NCBI GenBank assembly: GCA_030524345.1
Contig: JAUNGP010000001.1
Span: 1-64,000, forward strand
Reading direction: 5' to 3'
Length of the DNA: 64,000 nt
Source: Clostridia bacterium
GTDB lineage: Bacteria > Bacillota > Clostridia > TANB77 > CAG-465
Both the position numbers and the translations under genes were made by a program. The notes beneath the pieces were generated by a model. The model was not told where the DNA came from and did no database searches. It was given only the letters and a program-made list of their open reading frames with translations. Shown here piece by piece: positions 9,701-16,913 of this stretch; position 1 is the stretch's first letter; every line of letters starts with the position of its first letter.

Positions 9701-11175
9701 TTAAATGGAATTGGCTTTTCGGGATTTACAAATGTAGTAAACTCATCTATGATTTCACCATTTTTAACCTTACATACCGCCACTTCAGTTATTCCATCTA
9801 AATCAGCATTAAAGCCAGTTGTCTCTAAGTCAAATACGCAATATGTATCAAAGTTTGGAATGATAGGCTCAACATCTCTTGCAAGATACCCTTCAACGCC
9901 ATATATTACCTTAATTGGAGCAGCATCTAGTATATCCTGTGTTGTAATTTTTCCTTCCTTTTTCACTAAATCCGCATAATTATCAACAATTACATGATTT
10001 GCTTCTGGAAATGACTGCACTACGCCATGATCTGTTATCGCTACCGCCTTATGTCCCCATTTGATTGCTTGCTTCACTAAATCAGTAGCAGAAGTAACAG
10101 CATCCATTGCACTCATCTGTGTGTGTAGATGTAGTTCAACTCTCTTTTCCTCAGCGTTATCCATTCTGTCTGGTGGCTTTTCTCCCTTACAAATATTGCT
10201 AGTCATAATCGTTATTTCCTTTGAAAAAGGATCAATTTGAGGCCTACCTTGTAATACAATATAACTACCTTTGGATAATTTCCCATCTACCTCTTCATAT
10301 TTTTGTTTATCTAAAAACATCTTACATGAAATCGTACTTGTCTTATCTGTAACATCTAACATTAATAATAATTTTCCACTTTTTAATTCACGTACCTCTT
10401 TTTCAAAAATTTGTCCTTCAATACAAACTCTATCTAAAGCATCACTTACCTCATCTACCCTTTTTCTTTCAGTAGTCTGTATATTTACACCATATATCAC
10501 ATTTTCGGGTTGAGGAGACTTTGCTAGTTTTCTTTCTTGTTTTTCCTCTTCTGTAAGTTGAGGTCTTCTAAATATCTCTTTAGGAACTTCATTTGTCTTT
10601 GGCTTACTCACTTCAGCATTTTCACTTTTTGTTACCGCTCTATTTGGTATATCCTCAAGTCTTACCATTTTGATTCCATTATCTATACTATTCTTAGCAT
10701 CTTTACTGTCTACTATATTTAAAGAATATCCCTTACCATACTGAGTATCTAAACATCTCAAAATATACTCATCTACTTTTTTAATAGAAAGAAAATTAGA
10801 ATATGGTTTTAAAAGCTCAATATTAATTATTTTCTCTCTATCATTAATATCAATTTTACAATTTTCAAAAATGTCTTGTGTATAACCATATTTCTTATTA
10901 GTAATTAAAATTACATTTTGAACATTTTTTATGGTTATCTCAGAAGGAACTCCTATAAATTGATAATCTACTTTAAAGCTATTTAACTCATACGTTTTAC
11001 AGGCCCTTCTTTCAAACTCTTCTATTTCTAAAAGTGAAATATTATCTTCACTCTTTGCGTTTAAAATAACTGCATTTAGTTTTTTAGAGAACTTTATTTC
11101 ATCTATAACTGCATTACAAAAGTGATTGTCTTCATTTACACAATTAAAAAACACTTCTTTTACTGTTTTATTCAT
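6730..11175 (-). CDS. polC: DNA polymerase III alpha subunit, PolC type
   Basis: The essential Gram-positive replicative polymerase, 1481 residues. Domains in order: an N-terminal region, an OB fold near 235-330, a PHP domain part from about 345 (VELHLHTQMSAMDAV), an inserted DEDDh proofreading exonuclease near 445-610 (FDLETTG, AHNAHFD, HRAINDTRA), the second PHP part (VGTCDVHFMN), then the polymerase core. The core includes GSRGSVGSS, a zinc knuckle (CPNCHYS..CPKCGAD) and the catalytic acidic motif EPDIDLNFSG near residue 1005. It ends in helix-hairpin-helix sequence. The tail MDMFDLL resembles a beta-clamp binding peptide. Full length and intact. Confidence 0.97.
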   Translation of the reverse strand: MNKTVKEVFFNCVNEDNHFCNAVIDEIKFSKKLNAVILNAKSEDNISLLEIEEFERRACKTYELNSFKVDYQFIGVPSEITIKNVQNVILITNKKYGYTQDIFENCKIDINDREKIINIELLKPYSNFLSIKKVDEYILRCLDTQYGKGYSLNIVDSKDAKNSIDNGIKMVRLEDIPNRAVTKSENAEVSKPKTNEVPKEIFRRPQLTEEEKQERKLAKSPQPENVIYGVNIQTTERKRVDEVSDALDRVCIEGQIFEKEVRELKSGKLLLMLDVTDKTSTISCKMFLDKQKYEEVDGKLSKGSYIVLQGRPQIDPFSKEITIMTSNICKGEKPPDRMDNAEEKRVELHLHTQMSAMDAVTSATDLVKQAIKWGHKAVAITDHGVVQSFPEANHVIVDNYADLVKKEGKITTQDILDAAPIKVIYGVEGYLARDVEPIIPNFDTYCVFDLETTGFNADLDGITEVAVCKVKNGEIIDEFTTFVNPEKPIPFKVQELTHITDDMVENAPKMDEVIPKFLEFTKDSVLVAHNAHFDISFIANKSQKLGLEFKPYVIDTYEMSLELYNGVENHKLGTLVEYLGIPLEGAHRAINDTRATAKMFIRMKEDCEKERVDINNYIFTNISDRSKNLPANHIIILAKNYVGLKNLYKLVSYSHVWNFHKRPKISRSMLKRYREGLVIGSACEQGELYQEILEHRLGHNDGSMIEEIANFYDYLEIQPLGNNEFYERIGKKVKKDGKRPKDEEPEYIKLTHQDLIDINKEIVELADKIKKPVVGTCDVHFMNPEDEIYRRIIQAGQGFDDADMQAPLYFRTTEEMLKEFDYLPKEKAYEIVVTNTNLVADWCDRISPISDEKCPPHIEGCEEDIRNIAMEKAHKLYGDPLPEIVQDRLERELNSIISNGYSVMYIIAQRLVWDSNDHGYIVGSRGSVGSSLAAYMTGITEVNSLKSHYRCPNCHYSDFSENGCANGFDLPDKKCPKCGADLDKDGMDIPFETFLGFKGDKEPDIDLNFSGEYQAKAHKYTEVIFGTGTTYKAGTIGTVAEKTAYGFVKNYYEERGKSVPSPEINRISKGCTGIKRTTGQHPGGIIVVPKGRTIYEFCPVQHPADDPYSDIVTTHFDYHSIDKNLLKLDILGHDDPTVIRMLQDITGIDPTKIPLDDKETMGIFSSTEPLGVTPEQIKSEVGTYGVPEFGTKFVRGMLIDTKPTTFEELIRISGLSHGTDVWLNNAQTLIEDGIVTLSEAICTRDDIMIYLINKGLEPGLAFKIMEIVRKGKASKKLTPEMVEEMKKHDVPDWYIDSCFKIKYMFPKAHAAAYVTNAFRIAWFKVHIPKAYYAAFMSIRADEFDGDIMLHGKERVLSKMKEIDTLGNAAQPKDKNMYPILELVLEMNERGIEFLPVDLYQSDSVRFVLEDDGIRPPLSALTGFGEVDAEKVVNARKNYRFTSIEDMQMKSKIGKVAVETLQLAGCLDGMPRSEQMDMFDLL

Positions 11176-11272
11176 GTTCTCTAAACCCCCTTTTTTAACA
11201 TCTCCATTATACTATTTTTTATAAATTTTGTCTATATTTTATTTACACTTATCCAAATTTATTCATATAGAA

Positions 11273-11306
11273 AATAAGGAAACACTAACTTTAATGTTTC
11301 CTTATT
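11273..11306 (-). terminator. Terminator after the 41-codon gene
   Basis: AATAAGGAAACA and TGTTTCCTTATT arms followed by TTCT on the minus strand; nearly symmetrical, so it could work in both directions. Confidence 0.75.
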
Positions 11307-11324
11307 ATCCAAATTAATTCTAAA

Positions 11325-11450
11325 CTATTCTAATTGTATTTTCTTAATTTCATAATTACATAATTTTTCTTTCATAAACTTTTTGGATAGACATTTTCTT
11401 TTCCCTAATAACACTTCTTGATAATTTGCAACTGCACTTAAACTGAACAT
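11325..11450 (-). CDS. Small unannotated protein, 41 residues
   Basis: A short gene in the 428-base gap between polC and mbl. ATG at 11450 follows a near-perfect Shine-Dalgarno (TTGGAGGAAAG, 5-base spacing). It encodes MFSLSAVANYQEVLLGKRKC and a basic second half (LSKKFMKEKLCNYEIKKIQ) ending Leu-Glu, with two Cys 11 residues apart (C20 and C31). Promoter, ribosome site, reading frame and terminator line up as a complete unit. I recognise no family. A short secreted or regulatory peptide is possible, but it has no signal peptide. Confidence 0.6.
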   Translation of the reverse strand: MFSLSAVANYQEVLLGKRKCLSKKFMKEKLCNYEIKKIQLE

Positions 11451-11477
11451 TCTTTCCTCCAATCATGCTTTGTCGCT

Positions 11478-11505
11478 ATTATAGCATAGGGATTAGTAAC
11501 ATCAA
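11478..11505 (-). promoter_or_regulatory. Promoter of the 41-codon gene
   Basis: TTGATG (11500-11505), 16-base spacer, TATAAT (11478-11483), about 28 bases ahead of the ATG. Confidence 0.65.
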
Positions 11506-11548
11506 ATTTATATAAAATATTGTAGTTTATTTCTAAGCTTATATCGTG

Positions 11549-11597
11549 AAAAAAATAATACTGTTAAGTAAGAATTTACTCAAAGACAGTACTATCT
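11549..11597 (-). terminator. Terminator of mbl
   Basis: Stem with arms TACTGT and ACAGTA and an inner pairing GAGTAA/TTACTT, followed by TTTTTTT on the minus strand. Confidence 0.7.
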
Positions 11598-11603
11598 ATT
11601 TTA

Positions 11604-12620
11604 TTAAAATTTCTTAATTTTTACTGCATTTCCAGTCTCTAAAAGTTCAATATGATTTAAAGCTTTTCCAGTGCCAATTGCAACACACGATTGTGCATCT
11701 TCTGCAATCATAACGGATATACCAGTTCTTTCCTCAATTAATTTATCTAGGCCATCAACGAGACCACCGCCACCAGTAATATATATTCCTCTCTCTGATA
11801 TGTCTGCTGCAAGTTCAGGTGGTGTCTCTTCTAATACACTATGAACCCCTTCTAATATTTTTTCAGCACATTCTCTAAGCGCTTCGTAGATTTCCTCGGA
11901 TGTAACCTCAAATTCCACTGGAAGTCCAGATGTTAAATCTCTTCCTTTTACTGCCATTCTTTCCGTAACTGTTTTGGGATACATACATCCAACATTTATC
12001 TTTATATCTTCTGCTGTTCTTTCCCCAATAATAATATTACGATTTTTCTTAATATACTTGATAATTGCCTCATCAAATTTATCTCCGGCTACTTTAAGTG
12101 ACGTACTCCTAACAGATCCTCCAAGTGATATGACGGCGATATCTGCAGTTCCACCGCCTATATCTACTATCATACTTCCATAAGGTTTTCCAATATCAAT
12201 ACCAGCACCAATGGCTGCTGCTATTGGTTCTTCTATCAAATAAACTTTTCTTGCTCCAGCATGATTTGCTGCATCAATAACCGCCTTTTTTTCAACTTCT
12301 GTGATACGTGATGGTACACATATCATAATTCTAGGAGAAAAAATGAATTTACCACATACCTTATTAATAAAATATTTTAGCATTTTTTCAGTAATAGTAT
12401 AGTCGGATATAACACCATCTTTTAGGGGTCTAAGCGCAATAATGTTACCTGGTGTTCTACCAAGCATTTTTCTAGCCTCTTGTCCAACAGCCAAAACTTC
12501 GTTTGTATGTTTATCAATTGCAACAACAGATGGTTCTCTTAAAACAATTCCTTTTCCTTTAACATATACAAGTATAGTTGCTGTTCCCAAATCTATTCCT
12601 ATGTCCTGTCCAAATACCAC
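11604..12620 (-). CDS. mbl: Rod-shape-determining protein, MreB/Mbl family
   Basis: 338-residue bacterial actin that guides lateral wall synthesis at the membrane. Phosphate-1 motif DIGIDLGTATILVY, phosphate-2 MIVDIGGGTADIAVI, adenosine motif GIYITGGGGLVDGLD and connect motif EEPIAAAIGAG are all present. The start is GTG at 12620 behind AGGAGAA. Placement directly downstream of spoIIID is the standard position of mbl in spore formers, which is why mbl is preferred over mreB. Confidence 0.92.
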   Translation of the reverse strand: MVFGQDIGIDLGTATILVYVKGKGIVLREPSVVAIDKHTNEVLAVGQEARKMLGRTPGNIIALRPLKDGVISDYTITEKMLKYFINKVCGKFIFSPRIMICVPSRITEVEKKAVIDAANHAGARKVYLIEEPIAAAIGAGIDIGKPYGSMIVDIGGGTADIAVISLGGSVRSTSLKVAGDKFDEAIIKYIKKNRNIIIGERTAEDIKINVGCMYPKTVTERMAVKGRDLTSGLPVEFEVTSEEIYEALRECAEKILEGVHSVLEETPPELAADISERGIYITGGGGLVDGLDKLIEERTGISVMIAEDAQSCVAIGTGKALNHIELLETGNAVKIKKF

Positions 12621-12702
12621 TAAATTCTCCTCCTATTTTTCTGTTACAATTATATTACATTTCTATTTCAAATGCAATAAATAAATAAAAACTTGTAAAA
12701 AA

Positions 12703-12954
12703 TCAACCAACTTTTTCCTTTTGATATTTTAGTTTTGTAGCCATTCCTCCTCTTATATGTCTTTCAGACTTATTTACCTCCAATACTTTTTTTGCTTCAC
12801 TTGCAAGAGAAGGATTAAACTTTTCTAATCTTTCAGATATATCCTTATGTACTGTTGATTTACTAACATTAAATTTTTTTGCAGTCGCCCTAACAGTACT
12901 TTTGGTTTCTATTATATATATTGCAAGCTTTTTAGCCCTCTCATCTATATCCAT
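12703..12954 (-). CDS. spoIIID: Sporulation transcriptional regulator SpoIIID
   Basis: 83 residues, the usual length. A DNA-binding protein acting in the mother cell, both activator and repressor of sigma-E genes. A helix-turn-helix is visible at STVRATAKKFNVSKSTVHKDI, and the conserved basic C-terminus follows (RHIRGGMATKLKYQKEK). It sits between the M23 peptidase and mbl, as in many Clostridia. Start ATG behind GGAGAGG. Confidence 0.95.
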   Translation of the reverse strand: MDIDERAKKLAIYIIETKSTVRATAKKFNVSKSTVHKDISERLEKFNPSLASEAKKVLEVNKSERHIRGGMATKLKYQKEKVG

Positions 12955-13040
12955 TAAAACAACCTCTCCTTTTTACAATTATATTGTATTCAATTTGAAT
13001 TAAAATATTCGTCAAATACTGTCTTATGTATGTTAATTTA

Positions 13041-13955
13041 TTAATTTTTCATAATATATGTTGGATCTATAATTTGATTATCTTTCATAAGCGTAAAATG
13101 AAGATGAATATCATCTTTTATCTCTCCAATTGCAGTGTTTGATATCTGACCTAATATTTCACCTTTTGTAACAATTTGGCCTTGTTTTACGGGTATATTT
13201 TCACTTAAATTAGAATAGGAACTTTTGTATCCCTGTCCATGATCTATAACAACAGTAAATCCCAAAAAGGAATCTTCATAAACCTTTTCTACCTTCCCTT
13301 TCTCAATTGATACAACATTTTGACCATTGTCTCCCTTGATATCTATCCCTTCATGAGTTTTCCAAAGTTCTAGAGTTTTAGAATAGATGACTTTATCCGC
13401 TGAAAAGATTTTAGAAATTTCCCCCTCCATTGGTTTAGTAAAAACAAGCTTTTCAACAATAGGCTCTTGCTGAACAGGCTTTACCACTGAAACATTACTA
13501 ATTTTTATTGTTTCTTCTTCTAATATTGCTTCATTAGTAATATCAGAAGTATCTATACTGCTAGATGCCTGTATGACGTTTTCGCCATCCAAGCTATAAG
13601 TTATAAAATCTTCTAAATCGGTAAATCTATAATTTTTTATCACAAGAGCAACGCTTGATATAGCAAGAAGCAACATTGCTAAAAATAATCTATAATAATT
13701 TTTGGGTAGATTATTTTTGTTTTTGAAAAAATTACTTATATTTTCTTTTAAATTTTCAGCTTTTTGATTTTCTATAGCATATCCTGCTCTCCTCTTTTTT
13801 TCAGCAAATTCCAATTTAATTACATTATCTTCAGCAGTTGTAAGTTTGGCTGCCATATTTTCTGTATGAATCTTATATTCTTTTACCTGATTCTTTGTTT
13901 CATTATTTTTCTTTTCTTTTTTTAATTTATGATTTATTTTCAATTTGATCTTCAT
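13041..13955 (-). CDS. spoIIQ: SpoIIQ-like M23 peptidase
   Basis: 304 residues: a long charged cytoplasmic N-terminus (Lys/Glu-rich), one membrane segment near 88-108 (LFLAMLLLAISSVALVI), a linker, and a LytM/M23 domain. The domain keeps HEGIDIKG (His and Asp zinc ligands) and HLHFTL (HxH), so the peptidase may be active, as in clostridial SpoIIQ and unlike the B. subtilis protein. In engulfment it would pair with SpoIIIAH, which is not in this window. It lies just downstream of spoIID and upstream of spoIIID. Confidence 0.85.
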   Translation of the reverse strand: MKIKLKINHKLKKEKKNNETKNQVKEYKIHTENMAAKLTTAEDNVIKLEFAEKKRRAGYAIENQKAENLKENISNFFKNKNNLPKNYYRLFLAMLLLAISSVALVIKNYRFTDLEDFITYSLDGENVIQASSSIDTSDITNEAILEEETIKISNVSVVKPVQQEPIVEKLVFTKPMEGEISKIFSADKVIYSKTLELWKTHEGIDIKGDNGQNVVSIEKGKVEKVYEDSFLGFTVVIDHGQGYKSSYSNLSENIPVKQGQIVTKGEILGQISNTAIGEIKDDIHLHFTLMKDNQIIDPTYIMKN

Positions 13956-13975
13956 TTGTACCCTCCATATTTTCT

Positions 13976-15001
13976 TTAGTCATCTAATCTTACTATTTCT
14001 ACCCCTTGATAATAATGGTTTATAATCTCTTTATAATTCATGCCAGAATCTGCATATGTAGATGCTCCTACCTGGCTCATTCCTACTCCATGTCCATATC
14101 CAATAACATGAAAAATAATCTCCTCATCATTTTTTTCTATTGTAAAATTTGTGGATTTTAAGCCAAATATTACTCTCAGTTTTTCTGAACTTACTAATTC
14201 TTCTCCAATTTTAATATTTTTGACTCTATCACTAATCGTTTTTTCATATATATTACAATTTTTTACATCGTCTAAAGTAACTTTATCACTAATCTCATTT
14301 TTTTCCTTTAATGTATTTAGGAACTCGTCAAATTTTAAAGTTACTATACTTGTTCGATTCTCATAATTTTCATCTTCCATATTTTCCACTGACACAAGAT
14401 AAGGTAAACTTTCGCCGCCCCATATTTGACTGATATCTTCTGTTCTATAAGGACTACTTGCATGAAAAAAAGCTTTAATTAATTCTCCTTCGTATACAAT
14501 CACTTCATTTTGAGTAGATACTACTGCAAGATTTACTTTATACCAATATTCATTTATTGTTTTTTCGTCATAGCCTTTATTTCTCCAGATTTCAAACAAT
14601 TTTTCTTTTGTATAAAAAGCTTGACAATGAGCAAAGTCATCACATATATCCGCATCATTTCCTTCAACATGATTTTTCATTTTACTATATGTGTATGTTC
14701 TAGCAACTAAAGCCTGCGCCTTCAGAGCTTCTATGTTATAACTTGGTGACATTTCAGCTGGAACCACTCCTCTTAAATAATCATTGATATCCATAGCAAC
14801 AATTTCATCAGTTTCATGAAATCTTACTCTTATTGTTTGGTTAGCTTTATATTCTATAATATTTTTCTCTTCTATTTCCTCTTTGTTTTTCATTTCATCT
14901 TTTTTTTGCTTTACTATGAAATTGATACAAAAAAGTACACTTGTAAATATTATTAAAAAGCATATTAAAACATAAAAAATAGTAAGTGGTCTACTTTTCA
15001 A
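13976..15001 (-). CDS. spoIID: Stage II sporulation protein D, lytic transglycosylase
   Basis: 341 residues with one N-terminal membrane segment (IFYVLICFLIIFTSVLFCI), then the SpoIID amidase-enhancer domain: YLRGVVPAEMSP, the catalytic-Glu region (EALKAQALVARTYTYS), and a C-terminal GYGHGVGMSQVGAS motif. It cuts glycan strands during engulfment with SpoIIP and SpoIIM. The start is TTG at 15001, behind AAGGTGA; no ATG is better placed. It is 20 bases upstream of the SpoIIQ-like gene, forming an operon. Confidence 0.92.
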   Translation of the reverse strand: MKSRPLTIFYVLICFLIIFTSVLFCINFIVKQKKDEMKNKEEIEEKNIIEYKANQTIRVRFHETDEIVAMDINDYLRGVVPAEMSPSYNIEALKAQALVARTYTYSKMKNHVEGNDADICDDFAHCQAFYTKEKLFEIWRNKGYDEKTINEYWYKVNLAVVSTQNEVIVYEGELIKAFFHASSPYRTEDISQIWGGESLPYLVSVENMEDENYENRTSIVTLKFDEFLNTLKEKNEISDKVTLDDVKNCNIYEKTISDRVKNIKIGEELVSSEKLRVIFGLKSTNFTIEKNDEEIIFHVIGYGHGVGMSQVGASTYADSGMNYKEIINHYYQGVEIVRLDD

Positions 15002-15255
15002 TATATATCACCTTAATATATATATATTCAACTACTTACCATTTTATTCAAAAAATGAGAATAAACTATAGAAATTGCTAATACTATTACACATTCAACA
15101 GATGGACTGATCAAAATTTATCAATAATAATCAAAAAGGTTCCTTTCAACATATTTGATACGTAATTTGAAAAACATATGAAAATAGATATTTCAGAATT
15201 GTTCTTTTTGTTATATAATAATAAAAACTACAGTTTTGAAAGGAAAATAATAAAT

Positions 15256-15741
15256 ATGATAATAGTAATAGAAAGTATCGTCTTATGTATTTTATTTACA
15301 ATTATGGTTTATGTAATGTCAAGAAATCCCATTGCAACACTATATAATTATCCACCAAAAATACAGGAAAGGGTAAAATCCTTAAATGAATATAAAGATA
15401 AAATTCCAACAACACAAAATAAAATTATTACAAAAGTGATTGCATCCATCTTTATTATAATGATAATAAGTTTAATATTAAGATATATAAATGGTTATAC
15501 AACATTTATAAAAGGATTTAGATATAGTTTCTTGATATGGACTATTGTAAATATATACGATGCACTTGTAATAGATATTTGCTGGTTTTGTCATTCTAAA
15601 AAATTTATATTGAATGGAACAGAAGATATGACAAAAGAATATCACAATTATTGGTTTCATATAAAAGAGAGTTTGAAAGGCGAATTAATTGCATTAATTG
15701 TTTGTGCGATAGTAGGACTCATAATTCAATATATTTTATAA
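15256..15741 (+). CDS. Small multi-pass membrane protein of unknown function
   Basis: 161 residues. Membrane segments are visible near 1-22 (MIIVIESIVLCILFTIMVYVM), 65-80, 95-115 (FLIWTIVNIYDALVIDICWF) and at the C-terminus (ALIVCAIVGLIIQYIL). The start is ATG 15256 behind GAAAGGA; the frame is open 26 codons further upstream but without a ribosome site. It is followed after 30 bases by a methyltransferase of the isoprenylcysteine family. Such pairs of a short membrane protein and an ICMT-like enzyme suggest a membrane-lipid or small-molecule methylation role, which is inference. Confidence 0.65.
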   Translation: MIIVIESIVLCILFTIMVYVMSRNPIATLYNYPPKIQERVKSLNEYKDKIPTTQNKIITKVIASIFIIMIISLILRYINGYTTFIKGFRYSFLIWTIVNIYDALVIDICWFCHSKKFILNGTEDMTKEYHNYWFHIKESLKGELIALIVCAIVGLIIQYIL

Positions 15742-15771
15742 TTGAAATTACAAAAAAGAAAGGGAGTACTT

Positions 15772-16468
15772 ATGGATATCAAATTATTTTTGCAAGCAAT
15801 AGTAAAATTTATATTAGGCGTATTCATAATAGGATTGTTATTATTCGTACCTGCAAATACAATCAATTACTGGAATGGATGGTTATTTATGGGAATTTTA
15901 TTTATTCCTATGTTTATTGCAGGAATGATTTTAATGATAAAAAATCCAAAATTATTAAGGAAAAGACTAAATGCCAAAGAAAAGGAGAAAGAACAAAAAC
16001 AAGTCATTTTATATAGTGGATTCATGTTTTTGGCCCGGATTTATAGTTGCAGGGCTAAATTATAGATTTAATTGGATAATACTTCCTAATTGGATAGTAA
16101 TTGTATCTTCTATCATATTTATCATTGCTTATATTCTTTATGCAGAAGTATTAAGAGAAAATACATATTTATCCCGTACTATTGAAGTACAAAAAAATCA
16201 AAAAGTAATTGACACAGGACTATATAAAATAGTAAGACATCCAATGTATGCCGTAACTATTTTATTGTTCCTATCAATGCCATTAATTTTAGGCTCTTTT
16301 ATTTCATTCATTATTTTTTTAATATATCCAATCATTATTGCAAAAAGAATTGAAAATGAAGAAAAAATGCTAGAAAGAAATTTGATAGGATATTCAGATT
16401 ATAAAAGAAAAGTGAAATATAAAAAGAATGATAACATAAGAAAGACTGCAATTGCAGTCTTTTTCTAA
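15772..16468 (+). pseudogene. Isoprenylcysteine carboxyl methyltransferase-like gene, frameshifted
   Basis: Two overlapping frames make one ICMT-family membrane protein. The first frame ends at 16065. The second carries the family's SAM-binding motif (GLYKIVRHPMYAV) and the NEEKMLERNL..YSDYKRKVKY end. Removing one C from the CCC run at 16034-16036 restores FMFLAGFIVAGLNYRF across the joint. The extreme C-terminus also runs into the terminator hairpin (KKNDNIRKTAIAVFF), which suggests a second small indel near the A run at 16421-16425. It starts behind AAAGGGAG. It could be a decayed gene or a sequencing or assembly error. Confidence 0.7.
16441..16465 (+). terminator. Terminator after the ICMT-like gene
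   Basis: AAGACTGCA and TGCAGTCTT form a perfect palindrome followed by TTTTC. It also reads as a terminator for the convergent gene ending at 16465. Confidence 0.85.
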
Positions 16469-16827
16469 CTTCTTCCCTTTTCCCAGATCGTCCTCATATA
16501 GCATTTCTTTTTTTCTTTTCGATAACCACAAATTGGACAAACTGAGTATTCTACTAAATATTCAACTTCGCCATACTTATCATCATCACCATAACCTGCA
16601 TCAACGTATGTTGTTTCAATCCTCGTTTCAAGTACGGTAATTGTTTTGAACTTTCTGGTAAAAGAATATTTTCCACACTTTACACATTTTGTATAATTTT
16701 TTAATTTTCTTTCCAAAACTTCAGGTATCCATTTATCTTTTATTTTGATTAGTAATTCTTCTTGATGTTCAATTGATAAGTTCCGAAGATTCTGATTAAT
16801 GAATTTTTCAAATTCTCTCTTAGTCAT
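16465..16827 (-). CDS. Hypothetical zinc-ribbon protein
   Basis: 120 residues: a helical N-terminal half (KFINQNLRNLSIEHQEELLIKIKDKW), then two Cys pairs, CVKCGKYSF and CPICGYRKEK, separated by about 45 residues. These would form a zinc ribbon. The family is unknown to me. It has its own promoter (TTGCAA, 17 bases, TAAAAT on the minus strand) and a leader hairpin (TCTAATTA/TAATTAGA, about 16843-16874) just ahead of its ribosome site. It is separate from the pilus operon, which ends upstream of it at 16914. Confidence 0.65.
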   Translation of the reverse strand: MTKREFEKFINQNLRNLSIEHQEELLIKIKDKWIPEVLERKLKNYTKCVKCGKYSFTRKFKTITVLETRIETTYVDAGYGDDDKYGEVEYLVEYSVCPICGYRKEKKKCYMRTIWEKGRS

Positions 16828-16913
16828 AGAGCCTTCCCCCTTCTAATTAGAATTTTAATCGCTAAGTAATTAGAGAGATTTTAACACATATACATCATTT
16901 TTGCAATCTAATC

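Noticed and set aside
11377-11398. Short similarity to the sequence at 3832-3853
   Set aside because: The two copies differ in the length of a T run, are AT-rich, and have no other shared flank; likely chance.
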